The notes beneath the pieces are model-generated. The model saw only the letters and a program-made list of their open reading frames with translations. It did not search any database and was not told the origin of the DNA. 64,000 bases of DNA from Gemmatimonadaceae bacterium (lineage in GTDB: Bacteria; Gemmatimonadota; Gemmatimonadetes; Gemmatimonadales; Gemmatimonadaceae): the NCBI GenBank assembly GCA_040882285.1, contig JBBEBQ010000019.1:23374-87373 (forward strand). The letters are read 5' to 3'. The translations under genes were made by a program, and so were the position numbers. Shown one piece after another: positions 27,442 through 36,024 of this stretch; within the stretch, counting starts at the first letter, position 1; each line of letters begins with the position of its first letter.

Positions 27442-28749
27442 ATGTCAAAGAATCCCCCATCGATACGGATCGCCGACCTCGGCGCGCATGCCGGGCAATC
27501 CGTGGAAGTGCAAGGGTGGGTAACGCACGTCAGGTCGTCCGGGAAAATTGCGTTTGTTGTCATACGTGACGGTAGTGGCACGGCCCAGGCGGTGCTCGTC
27601 AAGAAAGAGGTGGAGCCCGACGTCTGGGACCGATTTGGTAGTCTGACCCAGGAAAGTTGCATCCGGTTGACAGCCGTCGTGCGCGAAGACCGCCGGTCGC
27701 CGGGTGGATTCGAGCTCGGAGCCAGCGATCTCGAGATCCTCGGACCGAGCCCGCAGGACTACCCCATCCAGCCCAAGGAGCACGGGGTGGACTTCCTGCT
27801 CGATCACCGCCACCTCTGGCTCCGGAGCTCCCGGCAGCGCGCGATCGCGCGGGTGCGGCACGAGATCGAGCAGGCGATCCGCGACTTTTTCTATGAGCGC
27901 GACTTCACGCTCGTCGACACACCGATCCTGACGGCTGCCATCGGTGAGCGCAGCGGTCTGTTCGCGACTGAGTACTTCGACGAAGGGACCGCCTACCTCG
28001 CGCAGACCGGCCAGCTGTACGGCGAGGCCGCGGCGGCGGCGCTCGGCCGCATCTACTGCTTCGGCCCCACGTTTCGCGCGGAGAAGTCGAAGACGCGCCG
28101 GCACCTGAGCGAGTTCTGGATGATCGAGCCCGAAGTCGCGTTCAACGACTCCGAGGACAACATGCGGCTGCAGGAGGACTTCGTCTCGTACATCGTCGCG
28201 CGGGCCGTCGATCGCCGCCGGGCGGAGCTGGAGGAGCTGGAGCGGGACGTCACCAGGTTGGAGCGGGTGAAAGCGCCGTTTCCGCGAATCGACTACGGCG
28301 AGGCAGTCAAGACTCTTCAGGCCAAGGGCAGCAACATCACCTGGGGCGACGACCTCGGCGCCGAGGACGAGACGCTGCTGGTCGCGGACTACGACACGCC
28401 GATCTTCGTGTGCAACTACCCGAAGGAAGCGAAGGCGTTCTACATGAAGGAGAACCCGGCCGATCCACGCACCGTATTGTGCAACGACTGCCTGGCGCCG
28501 GAAGGCTACGGCGAGATCATCGGCGGGTCACAGCGCGAGGACGACTACGACAAGCTGCTGGGCAGGATCCAGGAGGAGAAGCTTCCGGTCGAGGCGTACG
28601 GCTGGTACCTGGATCTCAGAAAGTACGGGACGTTCGTGCACTCCGGGTTCGGGCTCGGGCTGGAGCGGACAGTCGCGTGGATCTGCGGGCTGCCGCATGT
28701 GCGCGAGACGATCGCGTTTCCGAGGATGATGAATCGGTTGAGACCCTGA
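27442..28749 (+). CDS. asnS: Asparaginyl-tRNA synthetase
   Basis: 435 residues, class IIb. An N-terminal OB fold binds the anticodon (VEVQGWVTHVRSSGKIAFVVIRDG has the family pattern). Motif 2 is FRAEKSKTRRHLSEFWMIEPE and motif 3 is GFGLGLERTVAWICGL. The signature EYGEII-like stretch (GYGEIIGGSQRE) is that of AsnRS rather than AspRS, which carries a GAD insertion not seen here. The product charges tRNA-Asn directly. The gene ends inside a hairpin shared with convergent mazG. Confidence 0.95.
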   Translation: MSKNPPSIRIADLGAHAGQSVEVQGWVTHVRSSGKIAFVVIRDGSGTAQAVLVKKEVEPDVWDRFGSLTQESCIRLTAVVREDRRSPGGFELGASDLEILGPSPQDYPIQPKEHGVDFLLDHRHLWLRSSRQRAIARVRHEIEQAIRDFFYERDFTLVDTPILTAAIGERSGLFATEYFDEGTAYLAQTGQLYGEAAAAALGRIYCFGPTFRAEKSKTRRHLSEFWMIEPEVAFNDSEDNMRLQEDFVSYIVARAVDRRRAELEELERDVTRLERVKAPFPRIDYGEAVKTLQAKGSNITWGDDLGAEDETLLVADYDTPIFVCNYPKEAKAFYMKENPADPRTVLCNDCLAPEGYGEIIGGSQREDDYDKLLGRIQEEKLPVEAYGWYLDLRKYGTFVHSGFGLGLERTVAWICGLPHVRETIAFPRMMNRLRP

Positions 28750-28773
28750 ACTGCGCAGCACGCAGCGCAGTTC
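28748..28773. terminator. Hairpin shared by the convergent asnS and mazG ends
   Basis: GAACTGCGC (28748-28756) and GCGCAGTTC (28765-28773) form a perfect 9-bp stem with an 8-nt loop. The stem overlaps the stop codons of both convergent genes (asnS TGA 28747-28749; mazG stop 28772-28774). There is no T-run on either side, so it is a bidirectional terminator or transcript-end stabiliser candidate rather than a classical intrinsic terminator. Confidence 0.6.
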
Positions 28774-29551
28774 ATCGCCGTTTGACTTCGTCCCAGATCC
28801 GGTCGAGCGCCTCCAAACCAGCGGAACCGACGTCCAACCCCCGCTCGGCCGCAGTCTTCTCTACCTCCTCGAACCGCCGTTGGAATTTTGCGTTCGCCTT
28901 GTCCAGCGCGAGCGACGAATGCACCCCCAGCTTCCGACACAGGTTAACGCACGCGAACAGCAGGTCCCCCAGCTCCCCCTCCAGCTCCGCGTGCGCCTCG
29001 TCGTGCACGGGCGCGCCGTGCTCACTGAAGCGGACTTTCTTCTCCTGCATCAGGTCGCGCACCTCGGCCAGCTCTTCGGCGACCTTGTCCGCCGGCCCCT
29101 CGGCGTCGGGCCAGTCGAAGCCGACTCCCGCGGCGCGGTCCTGGAGCCGGTGGGCGCGATGCAGCGAAGGCAGCATGGACGGGAGCCCGTCGGCGAGCGA
29201 TGCGCGCTTCTTCGACTTCATCCGCTCCCACGACTCGCGCTCGCCGTCGGCGTAGAGATGCGGATGGCGCGCTTTCATCTTGGCGATCAGCGCGCCCGCG
29301 ACGTCGTGCAAATCGAACGCGCCCCGCTCCTCGGCCACCACAGAGTGGAACAGGACCTGGAGCAACACGTCGCCCAGTTCCTCCCGCACGAGCGCGTCGT
29401 CGCCCAGGCGCAGCGCGTCGTCCAGCTCGAGCGATTCTTCGATGAGGTAAGGCCGCAGCGAGTCGTGCGTCTGCGCCGCGTCCCAGTCGCAGCGCTGCCG
29501 CAGGTCGCGCATGAGGGCGAGGGTGTCGTCGAGGGAGGGGGGATGTGGCAT
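28772..29551 (-). CDS. mazG: Nucleoside triphosphate pyrophosphohydrolase MazG
   Basis: 259 residues with two MazG domains. The first has the Mg-binding EEsLELdDAL...EELGDVLLQVLFH pattern (ExxE and EExxD), the second EELAEVRDLM with ELEGELGDLLFACVNLCRKL. The opening CDWDAAQTHDSLRPYL is typical of MazG. It hydrolyses NTPs to NMP and pyrophosphate, limiting damaged nucleotides or (p)ppGpp signalling. Despite the name, no mazEF is present. The ATG at 29551 is immediately followed upstream by the heptamer element C. Confidence 0.94.
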   Translation of the reverse strand: MPHPPSLDDTLALMRDLRQRCDWDAAQTHDSLRPYLIEESLELDDALRLGDDALVREELGDVLLQVLFHSVVAEERGAFDLHDVAGALIAKMKARHPHLYADGERESWERMKSKKRASLADGLPSMLPSLHRAHRLQDRAAGVGFDWPDAEGPADKVAEELAEVRDLMQEKKVRFSEHGAPVHDEAHAELEGELGDLLFACVNLCRKLGVHSSLALDKANAKFQRRFEEVEKTAAERGLDVGSAGLEALDRIWDEVKRR

Positions 29552-29555
29552 GATG

Positions 29556-29715
29556 GTGACTAGTGACTTGTGACTATGGAGGTGACTAGGGACTGGTGAC
29601 TATGAAGGTGACTAGTGACTAGTGACTGGTGACTAGTGACTAGTAACAGCGGCACTGCCGGAACAGAAGGAAACGGAGGCGGTTGACTAGTCACCAGTCA
29701 CTAGTCACTAGTCAC
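29556..29715. repeat. Palindromic heptamer array C (GTGACTA units)
   Basis: About eleven near-identical heptamers GTGACT(A/G/T) run from 29556 to 29648, with two short interruptions (TGGAG, TGAAG). After a 48-nt core, four units return in inverted orientation. The perfect arms are 29608-29637 and 29686-29715 (30 bp). It occupies most of the gap between the divergent mazG and alr starts, so it must affect or contain their promoters. The unit differs from that of elements A and B, but the layout is the same. Confidence 0.92.
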
Positions 29716-29746
29716 GTCCTCCATGGCCCAACGATAACTTCCCGCC

Positions 29747-30817
29747 ATGCCAGCCCGCATCGAAATAGACCTCGCCGCCGTCGTGCGCAACGCGCGCGCG
29801 CTGGCCCACAGGGCCGGGACGCGGCTGATTCCCATGGTGAAGGCCGATGCGTATGGGACGGGCGTGCGCGCGGTGGTGAAGGCGCTCGAGAAGGTCGATC
29901 CGTGGGGATTCGGCGTGGCTACGGTCACCGAGGGCGAGGAGTTGCGGGCGCTCGGCGTCGAGCTTCCGGTGCTCATTTTCACGCCGCTTCTGCAGAGCGA
30001 GCTCGCGGCGGCCGGCGCGGCGCGCCTCACGCCGGCACTGGGATCGGCGGCGACGATCAAAGCATGGCAATCGCGCGGGGGTCCGTGGCACCTCGCCATC
30101 GATACCGGAATGGCCCGGGCCGGAGCTTCGTGGCGCGACGTCGCCGCGCTTCGGGAAGTCGTCTCGGCGTTTCCTCCGGAAGGCGCGTTCACGCATTTTC
30201 ATTCGGCGGAGCTCGACGACGGCAGCATGCGGGAGCAGGATCGCCGGTTCGAGGACGCGCTGACCGCGCTGGGTCTCACCGCCGTCTTCACCCACACCGA
30301 CAACAGCGCCGCGGTGCTGCGTCGCGGGCGCTCCAGCCGCGACGCGGTCCGGCCCGGGATCTTTCTCTACGGCGGCGCGACCGTTCCCGGTGCCGCGATC
30401 GAGCCCGATCCGGTCGCGCATCTGCGCGCCCCGATAGTCGATCTGCGCGGGTGCGCGCCCGGCGACACGATCAGCTACGGCGCGACGTTCAAGGCGACGC
30501 ATCGCAGGCGGATCGCGACGCTCGCCTGCGGCTACGCCGACGGCTATCCGCGAAACGTCGGGGAGCAAGGTCGCCCGGGCGCCACGGTCGTTCTCCGCGG
30601 GCGCCGCGTTCCGATCGTCGGCAGGGTGACGATGGACATGATCATGATCGACGTCACCGGGGTCGACTGCGCAGCGGGCGATACAGTGACGCTCATCGGC
30701 CGCGAGGGTGACGAGCTCGTCACCGTAGCCGAAGTGGGGGCGTCGGCGGGGATCACTCCATACGAAGTGCTCGTGGGAATGAACAGCCGCTCGCCGCGGT
30801 CGCACAGTGAAGACTGA
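29747..30817 (+). CDS. alr: Alanine racemase
   Basis: 356 residues; makes D-alanine for peptidoglycan. PLP lysine Lys32 sits in MVKADAYG, and the second catalytic base Tyr244 in ISYGATFKA. The N-terminal TIM-barrel and C-terminal beta domain (PIVGRVTMDMIMIDVTG) are complete. The start ATG is 31 bp after the heptamer array. The last 11 bp overlap deoB. Confidence 0.95.
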   Translation: MPARIEIDLAAVVRNARALAHRAGTRLIPMVKADAYGTGVRAVVKALEKVDPWGFGVATVTEGEELRALGVELPVLIFTPLLQSELAAAGAARLTPALGSAATIKAWQSRGGPWHLAIDTGMARAGASWRDVAALREVVSAFPPEGAFTHFHSAELDDGSMREQDRRFEDALTALGLTAVFTHTDNSAAVLRRGRSSRDAVRPGIFLYGGATVPGAAIEPDPVAHLRAPIVDLRGCAPGDTISYGATFKATHRRRIATLACGYADGYPRNVGEQGRPGATVVLRGRRVPIVGRVTMDMIMIDVTGVDCAAGDTVTLIGREGDELVTVAEVGASAGITPYEVLVGMNSRSPRSHSED

Positions 30818-31994
30818 GCGCAGAGCGGCGATCATCGTGCTCGACGGCGTCGGGTGCGGTGGTGCGCGCGACGTCGACTCGTACGGCGATGCGGGCAGCG
30901 ACACGCTGGGCAATCTGTCCCGCGCGGTCGCGGGCTTCGCGCTGCCGAACCTACGCGAGTACGGACTCGGCAACCTGGCGAGCCTCGCCGGTGTCCCACC
31001 TGCTGAAGAACCTCTCGGCGCATGGGGTGTGATGGAGCCGCGGTCCGCGGGGAAAGACAGCACTACAGGCCACTGGGAGATAGCCGGCGTGCACCTCGCG
31101 CGTGCGTTCAGGACGTACCCTCACGGATTTCCCGCGGAGGTGCTCGCGGAATTCGAGCGCCGCACCGGCCGGGCGGTGATCGGGAACGTCGTCGCGAGCG
31201 GCACGGTCGTGATCGAGCGCTTCGCCGAGGAGCACCGGCGCACGGGCGCGTGGATCGTGTACACGTCCGCCGATTCCGTCTTTCAGGTAGCCGCGCACGA
31301 GGACGTGGTTCCGCTGGACGAGCTGTACGCCGCGTGCGCCGCCGCGCTGGAGATCAAGCCGCGGGATCCCGATGGCGCGAGCCCGCTCGTCTCGCGCGTG
31401 ATCGCCCGGCCGTTCGAGGGCGGGCCCGGCACCTACAGGCGCACGGCCAACCGCCGGGATTTCTCCGTCGAGCCGCCCTCCGAGACGCTGCTCGATGCTG
31501 TTCGTGCCGCCGGCATCGGTACGGCCGGAGTCGGAAAAGTCGACGATCTCTTCGCCGGCCGGTCGATAAGCGCGCGGCACACCTCCTCCAACGCGGAGGG
31601 ATTGGACGAGATCCGCCGGTGGATAGCCGGCGATCGGAGTGGGTTACTGCTGGCCAATCTTGTAGATTTCGACCAACTGTACGGGCACCGGAACGATGTT
31701 GCGGGGTTTTACCAAGCGCTGCTCGAATTCGACGAAGCGCTGCCCGGTCTCGTGCGCTCCCTGAAAAAGGACGACCTTCTGTTCATTACCGCCGACCACG
31801 GCAACGATCCAACGACTCCGTCGACGGACCACTCGCGAGAGTGCGTCCCGCTCCTGGCCGCGGGCTCCCGCGTCCGGCCGGCGGGCATCGGGCGGCGCGA
31901 GACCTTCTCGGATCTCGGCGCCACAGTCGCCGAATGGTTGGGCGTCGATTTTCACGGTCGCGGCACCTCCTTTCTGCCCCAGATCATCCAGTGA
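30807..31994 (+). CDS. deoB: Phosphopentomutase
   Basis: 395 residues, normal length. It interconverts ribose-1- and ribose-5-phosphate (and deoxy forms) in nucleoside salvage. Metal-binding motifs of the alkaline phosphatase superfamily are present: IIVLDGVGCGGARD at the N-terminus, GKDSTTGHWEIAG with the phosphorylated Thr region, and FITADHGNDPTTPSTDHSRE. A GTG start at 30807 overlaps alr by 11 bp. It ends in GTGA overlap with cdd, forming a pyrimidine-salvage pair. Confidence 0.95.
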   Translation: MKTERRAAIIVLDGVGCGGARDVDSYGDAGSDTLGNLSRAVAGFALPNLREYGLGNLASLAGVPPAEEPLGAWGVMEPRSAGKDSTTGHWEIAGVHLARAFRTYPHGFPAEVLAEFERRTGRAVIGNVVASGTVVIERFAEEHRRTGAWIVYTSADSVFQVAAHEDVVPLDELYAACAAALEIKPRDPDGASPLVSRVIARPFEGGPGTYRRTANRRDFSVEPPSETLLDAVRAAGIGTAGVGKVDDLFAGRSISARHTSSNAEGLDEIRRWIAGDRSGLLLANLVDFDQLYGHRNDVAGFYQALLEFDEALPGLVRSLKKDDLLFITADHGNDPTTPSTDHSRECVPLLAAGSRVRPAGIGRRETFSDLGATVAEWLGVDFHGRGTSFLPQIIQ

Positions 31995-32407
31995 CACGCC
32001 AAGCTGACCACAAGCTCCGCGACGCTGCATTCGCGGCGCTGGAGCGCTCGCATGCTCCATATTCCGGTTTTCCCGTCGGCGCCGCGCTGCGAGCCGGCAA
32101 CGGCGCGGTGTTTCAAGGTTGCAACGTCGAGAACGCGTCCTACGGACTCGGGATCTGCGCCGAGCGCGTAGCCGTGTTCTCCGCGGTCATCACCGGGGCG
32201 GGCGCGTTCGACTGCATCGCGATCGCGACCGAAGCGGACGAGCCGGCTCCGCCGTGCGGCGCCTGTCTGCAGGTGCTGGCGGAGTTCGCCGCGCCGGACT
32301 TGAAGGTGCACAGCTATTGCCGGAACGGTGCCGAAGCCAGCTGGAGTCTCGGCTCGCTGTTGCCGCATCCATTCTCGGCCAACCTCCTCGCCACGGGCAC
32401 CACGTGA
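31991..32407 (+). CDS. cdd: Cytidine deaminase (tetrameric type)
   Basis: 138 residues. The zinc site is CAERVAVF (Cys and catalytic Glu) and PCGACLQ (two Cys), the three-cysteine tetrameric form. NVENASYGLGICAER is the family signature. It converts (deoxy)cytidine to (deoxy)uridine for salvage with DeoB. The GTG at 31991 overlaps the deoB stop; the longer frame upstream runs antisense to deoB codon logic and is rejected. The tail is slightly longer than usual. It overlaps the next ORF by one base. Confidence 0.93.
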   Translation: MTRQADHKLRDAAFAALERSHAPYSGFPVGAALRAGNGAVFQGCNVENASYGLGICAERVAVFSAVITGAGAFDCIAIATEADEPAPPCGACLQVLAEFAAPDLKVHSYCRNGAEASWSLGSLLPHPFSANLLATGTT

Positions 32408-33672
32408 TGCGGCGCAGGGGGATCGCGCTGCTGGCGCTCGGCCTCGTTGCTGTCGTGGCTGCCGCATGCAGCGAGAAGCTGGAGAGCGCGGTCGGCTGCC
32501 CGGAGCTGTGCCCGAACCAGGGCATCGAGGTGATCAACGTCACGATCGATCCCGTGGTATTCGATACGACGGTCCGCGCCGAGGGACCGTTCGGGGCCGA
32601 GCCTTTCATGCTGCTGGCGTCGCGCGGGGACACGCTCGATTCCCGCGTCATCATCCGGTACGACAGCTTGCCGCAGCGGGTCCGGAAGACGCCCGGCGAC
32701 AGCACGACGAGCCCGATAACGACCGTCGACAGCGCGTACATCGAGCTCCGGCTCGATCTTTCCGAGAAGCAGATGGGCACGTCGCTGACGGTCAGCGCGT
32801 ACGACGTGGACACCGACGCGAACGACACGTCGGTCGCGGCGCTCGCGCCGCTGTTCACCGCCGACAGGCTGATCGGATCGCAGCAGTTCGCGTCGGCGGA
32901 CCTCAAGGACTCGGTGCGCGTTCCGCTGTCGAACGCGGCGGTGCTGGCCAAGGTGCAGGCGAACGCGCCATTGCGCATCGGACTCCGCATTACGGATGGA
33001 ACGGGCCAGTTCCACGTACGGTCCATGGAGGCGGGCACGCCGCCGACGCTCTACTTTCGCGCCGTACCAGACACTCTCGTTCCGCGAATCACGCTGCTCC
33101 CGCTGTCGCGCACGCCCGAGGATTCGCTCGACCAGCAGGTTACGCTCTCGGATTTCCAGCTCGTGCTACGGACTCCGCCGCCCGGATCTCCGCAGGAGCT
33201 GCTGGTCGGCGGCCTCCCGTCGCTTCGCACTTACATACGCTTCCTGATCCCGAGCTCGATCCTCGATTCGTCGAGCGTCATACGCGCGACACTGCTGCTC
33301 GACCAGATACCGAATACGGCGTTGGGTCCGCTGGACACGGTGTTCGTGGTGACGCACGTGGCCATCGGCGGCAAAGTCATAACCGACCCGGAGCAGGCCG
33401 CGCGGCTCATCGCCGCGTCCGAGCTCACCCAGATCGACACTTTGCGCGTCGCGGCGAACGCGTCCGGCATTCGCGAGATCGACATCGCGCCGGTGCTGCG
33501 GGTCTGGCGGGCGCAGGGCGACACGCTCGGTCCGCGCGCGCTGGTGCTGCGCAGCGCCCGCGAGGGAGTGTCCGCCGCCCAGGCGTGGTTCACCAGCGCC
33601 GAGGGAATTCCGGACACGCGTCCGCGCCTCAGAATCAGCTATACGCCGGCCAACCCCTTCGGACTACCATGA
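32407..33672 (+). CDS. Lipoprotein of unknown function, paired with an outer-membrane beta-barrel gene
   Basis: 421 residues with lipobox VAAAC. The mature protein is mostly beta, with no membrane segment and conserved-looking blocks (DSAYIELRLDL, IRFLIPSSILDSSSVIRATLLL, RPRLRISYTP). The repeated 'IRA-LLL' strand pattern resembles the DNRLRE-type surface domain, but this is a weak impression. The ATG overlaps the cdd stop by one base and its own stop overlaps the next start (ATGA). It probably partners the barrel protein that follows at the cell surface. Confidence 0.7.
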   Translation: MRRRGIALLALGLVAVVAAACSEKLESAVGCPELCPNQGIEVINVTIDPVVFDTTVRAEGPFGAEPFMLLASRGDTLDSRVIIRYDSLPQRVRKTPGDSTTSPITTVDSAYIELRLDLSEKQMGTSLTVSAYDVDTDANDTSVAALAPLFTADRLIGSQQFASADLKDSVRVPLSNAAVLAKVQANAPLRIGLRITDGTGQFHVRSMEAGTPPTLYFRAVPDTLVPRITLLPLSRTPEDSLDQQVTLSDFQLVLRTPPPGSPQELLVGGLPSLRTYIRFLIPSSILDSSSVIRATLLLDQIPNTALGPLDTVFVVTHVAIGGKVITDPEQAARLIAASELTQIDTLRVAANASGIREIDIAPVLRVWRAQGDTLGPRALVLRSAREGVSAAQAWFTSAEGIPDTRPRLRISYTPANPFGLP

Positions 33673-34841
33673 CTCGCTCCTTTGTGGCCGGTGCCCTGAT
33701 TTTCGCGCTTGCCGCTTCCGGCGCCGGCGCCCAGGGAAACCTCAGCACGCAGGGCTTCGGCTATCCGCCGGGGCAGCTGAGCACGACCGCCATGTCGCTC
33801 GGCGGCGGCCCCGCGGAAATCGACCCGAACTCGGCGGTCAATCCCGCCGCGGCGGCGCTATGGGGCGCGACCGTGATGTTCATGCAGTACGAGCCCGAGG
33901 TGCGCACGGTGAAGAGGCTGGAGGCGAGCTCGCGGACCACGACGGCGCGCTTTCCGATGGTGGGAATGTCGCTGACGCTGGGACGCCGCCTCACCGCCCA
34001 GGTCACCGCTTCGACGTTTCTGGATCGCACCTGGAGCAGCGTCACCGAGACGCAGCAGGACATCGGGGGCACCGTCGTGGACGCGACGGAGTTTTTCTCG
34101 AGCAACGGCGGGATCACCGATTTCCGGCTGGCTCTGGCGTACAGTGCGTCGCCCCGCTTCCAGATCGGCTTGGGGGGCCATGTGCTCTCCGGTGAGAACC
34201 GGATAGCGGTCGAGCAGCGCTTTCCGGATACGGTCACGTTTTCCGGGACGAGCCAGACGTCGGACATCAGCTACTCGGCGTTCGGCGCGTCCGCCGGAGT
34301 CGTGTGGCGTCCGGTCGCGAGTCTCGGGCTCGGTGCGTCGGTGCGCGTCGGCGGGGACATGGAGACGCAGACCGGCGACAGCGTGCTGACCAGCGGAAAG
34401 CTGCCGTTGAGGTACGGCTTCGGAGCGAGCTATTCGGGAATCTCCGGAGTCGCTCTGTCCGCGCGCGCGAGCTTCGACGAGTGGTCCGCGATGCAGCCGC
34501 TCAGGCGTGCGGGCAGCAACATGCTCGCGTTCGACTCGTGGGATTACGGGGTCGGAGCGGATGTGGCCGGGCCGACCATCGGCCGGCGCAACGTCGCCCT
34601 GCGGCTCGGCGCGAGATACCGCGGGCTGCCGTTCGGCGCCGGCGGAGCGCTCGGCGGTGAGCAGTCGAAGGTGAACGAGCTCACGTTCTCCGGCGGTTTC
34701 GGGATTCCGCTGGGAATCGGCAGGTCGCGGCTGGATGTCGGTGTGGCGCGCGCGATCCGGGACCTGGACGCCAAGGTCTCGGTGAACCCAGCCACCGAGA
34801 CCGCGTACATCTTCAGCTTCGGTGTCCGCGTAAGGCCGTGA
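33669..34841 (+). CDS. Outer-membrane beta-barrel protein (FadL/PorV-like appearance)
   Basis: 390 residues with signal peptide (FVAGALIFALAASGAGAQ). The early segment (TTAMSLGGGPAEIDPNSAVNPAAAAL) resembles the 'xNPA' opening of FadL/PorV-type barrels. Alternating amphipathic strands follow, and the protein ends in a strand with aromatic/hydrophobic residues (YIFSFGVRV). Function unknown; hydrophobic substrate uptake or secretion support are options. It is translationally coupled to the upstream lipoprotein and 4 bp before the receiver-kinase gene. Confidence 0.75.
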   Translation: MTRSFVAGALIFALAASGAGAQGNLSTQGFGYPPGQLSTTAMSLGGGPAEIDPNSAVNPAAAALWGATVMFMQYEPEVRTVKRLEASSRTTTARFPMVGMSLTLGRRLTAQVTASTFLDRTWSSVTETQQDIGGTVVDATEFFSSNGGITDFRLALAYSASPRFQIGLGGHVLSGENRIAVEQRFPDTVTFSGTSQTSDISYSAFGASAGVVWRPVASLGLGASVRVGGDMETQTGDSVLTSGKLPLRYGFGASYSGISGVALSARASFDEWSAMQPLRRAGSNMLAFDSWDYGVGADVAGPTIGRRNVALRLGARYRGLPFGAGGALGGEQSKVNELTFSGGFGIPLGIGRSRLDVGVARAIRDLDAKVSVNPATETAYIFSFGVRVRP

Positions 34842-34845
34842 CCGG

Positions 34846-36024
34846 ATGACCGCGAGCGAGGCCGGGCGCAAGCCGCTGATCCTCGTCGCCGACGACGTGC
34901 AGGCGAACGTCGAGCTGCTGGTGGACCAGCTCAACACCCTCGACTACCGGATCATCTCCGCGAACGACGGGCCGTCCGCCGTCGCGCTGTGCTTCGACGA
35001 GCGTCCCGACCTGTGCATCCTCGACGTGTCGATGCCCGCGGGCGACCTGGGCGTGGACGACCGCTCGGCGGGCTTCGAGGTTTGCCGCCGGATCAAGCGC
35101 GATCCGCGCACCGCGCGCATCCCCGTCATCTTCGTCACGGCGCTCAACGACACGAGTGACCGGGTGAAGGCGATCGAGGCCGGCGGCGACGACTTCCTGA
35201 CGAAGCCGCACAACCGGCTCGTGCTCGGCGCGCGTGTGCGGAGCCTGCTCAAGCTCAAGGCGGTCACCGACGAGCTGGAGGACAGCTACCGCAAGCTGCG
35301 CGAGCTGGAGAAGGTGCGCGAGGACCTGATGAAAATGATCGTGCACGATCTCAAGACGCCGCTGACGTCGGTGCTCGCGAGCCTGGAGATGGTGACCGAC
35401 GGCGACTTCGGCATCCTGACCACGGTGCAGAAGCGCGTGCTCGCCGACGCCGAGTACAAGGCCGAGGAGCTGCTGTCGCTGATCAACGACCTGCTCGAAG
35501 TGGCGCGGATCGAGGACGCCAACCTCCCGCTCAACATCGAGCCGCTGGCGCCCGGCGCGTTCGTCGCCGATCTCGTCGCGGAGTGGGAGGTCCGGCTCGC
35601 GCAGGAAGCCGCGATCGTCGCGGTGGACGTGGCCGACGACGCACCGGTGTTCGAGGGCGACAGGACGATTCTGAAGCGCCTGTTCTCGAACCTCATGCAG
35701 AACGCGCTGGTCCATTCCGGCGGGGTGGGGGTCGCGATCGAGCTGCGCGCGCGCGCGGAGGGTGACGGCATCCTCTTCGCGGTGAGCGACAACGGGCCGG
35801 GTATTCCGGAGGAGTACCACGAGGTCATCTTTCAGAAGTTCCGGCAGGTCAAGACGCCGCGGATGCCGAACGTCCGGAGCTCGGGGCTCGGGCTGGCGTT
35901 CTGCAAGCTCGCCGCGGAAGCACACGGCGGCCGGATGTGGGTAAAGAGCAAGGAAGGCGCGGGAAGCACGTTCTTCGTGCTGCTCCCGACGAGGGCGACC
36001 ACACCAGCGGAACGCGACGGATGA
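34846..36024 (+). CDS. Receiver-histidine kinase fusion protein
   Basis: 392 residues. The receiver domain comes first (LVADDVQANVELL; phospho-acceptor Asp in LCILDVSMPAG; Lys in FLTKPHN), then a coiled-coil linker (LEDSYRKLRELEKV), HisKA (MIVHDLKTPLTSVLA) and HATPase (NLMQNALVHSGG, SDNGPGIP, SSGLGLAFCKLAAEAHGG). There is no membrane segment. The receiver carries a short insertion after the Asp (GDLGVDDRSAG). Such proteins take phosphate from an upstream partner and relay it. It is followed by miaB with a 4-bp overlap. Confidence 0.92.
   Translation: MTASEAGRKPLILVADDVQANVELLVDQLNTLDYRIISANDGPSAVALCFDERPDLCILDVSMPAGDLGVDDRSAGFEVCRRIKRDPRTARIPVIFVTALNDTSDRVKAIEAGGDDFLTKPHNRLVLGARVRSLLKLKAVTDELEDSYRKLRELEKVREDLMKMIVHDLKTPLTSVLASLEMVTDGDFGILTTVQKRVLADAEYKAEELLSLINDLLEVARIEDANLPLNIEPLAPGAFVADLVAEWEVRLAQEAAIVAVDVADDAPVFEGDRTILKRLFSNLMQNALVHSGGVGVAIELRARAEGDGILFAVSDNGPGIPEEYHEVIFQKFRQVKTPRMPNVRSSGLGLAFCKLAAEAHGGRMWVKSKEGAGSTFFVLLPTRATTPAERDG

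Noticed and set aside
28772..29551. MazEF toxin-antitoxin module
   Set aside because: The gene codes the MazG pyrophosphohydrolase alone; no MazE or MazF sequence flanks it.
29556..29715. CRISPR array
   Set aside because: Units are only 7 bp, there are no spacers of constant length, half are inverted, and no cas genes are present.
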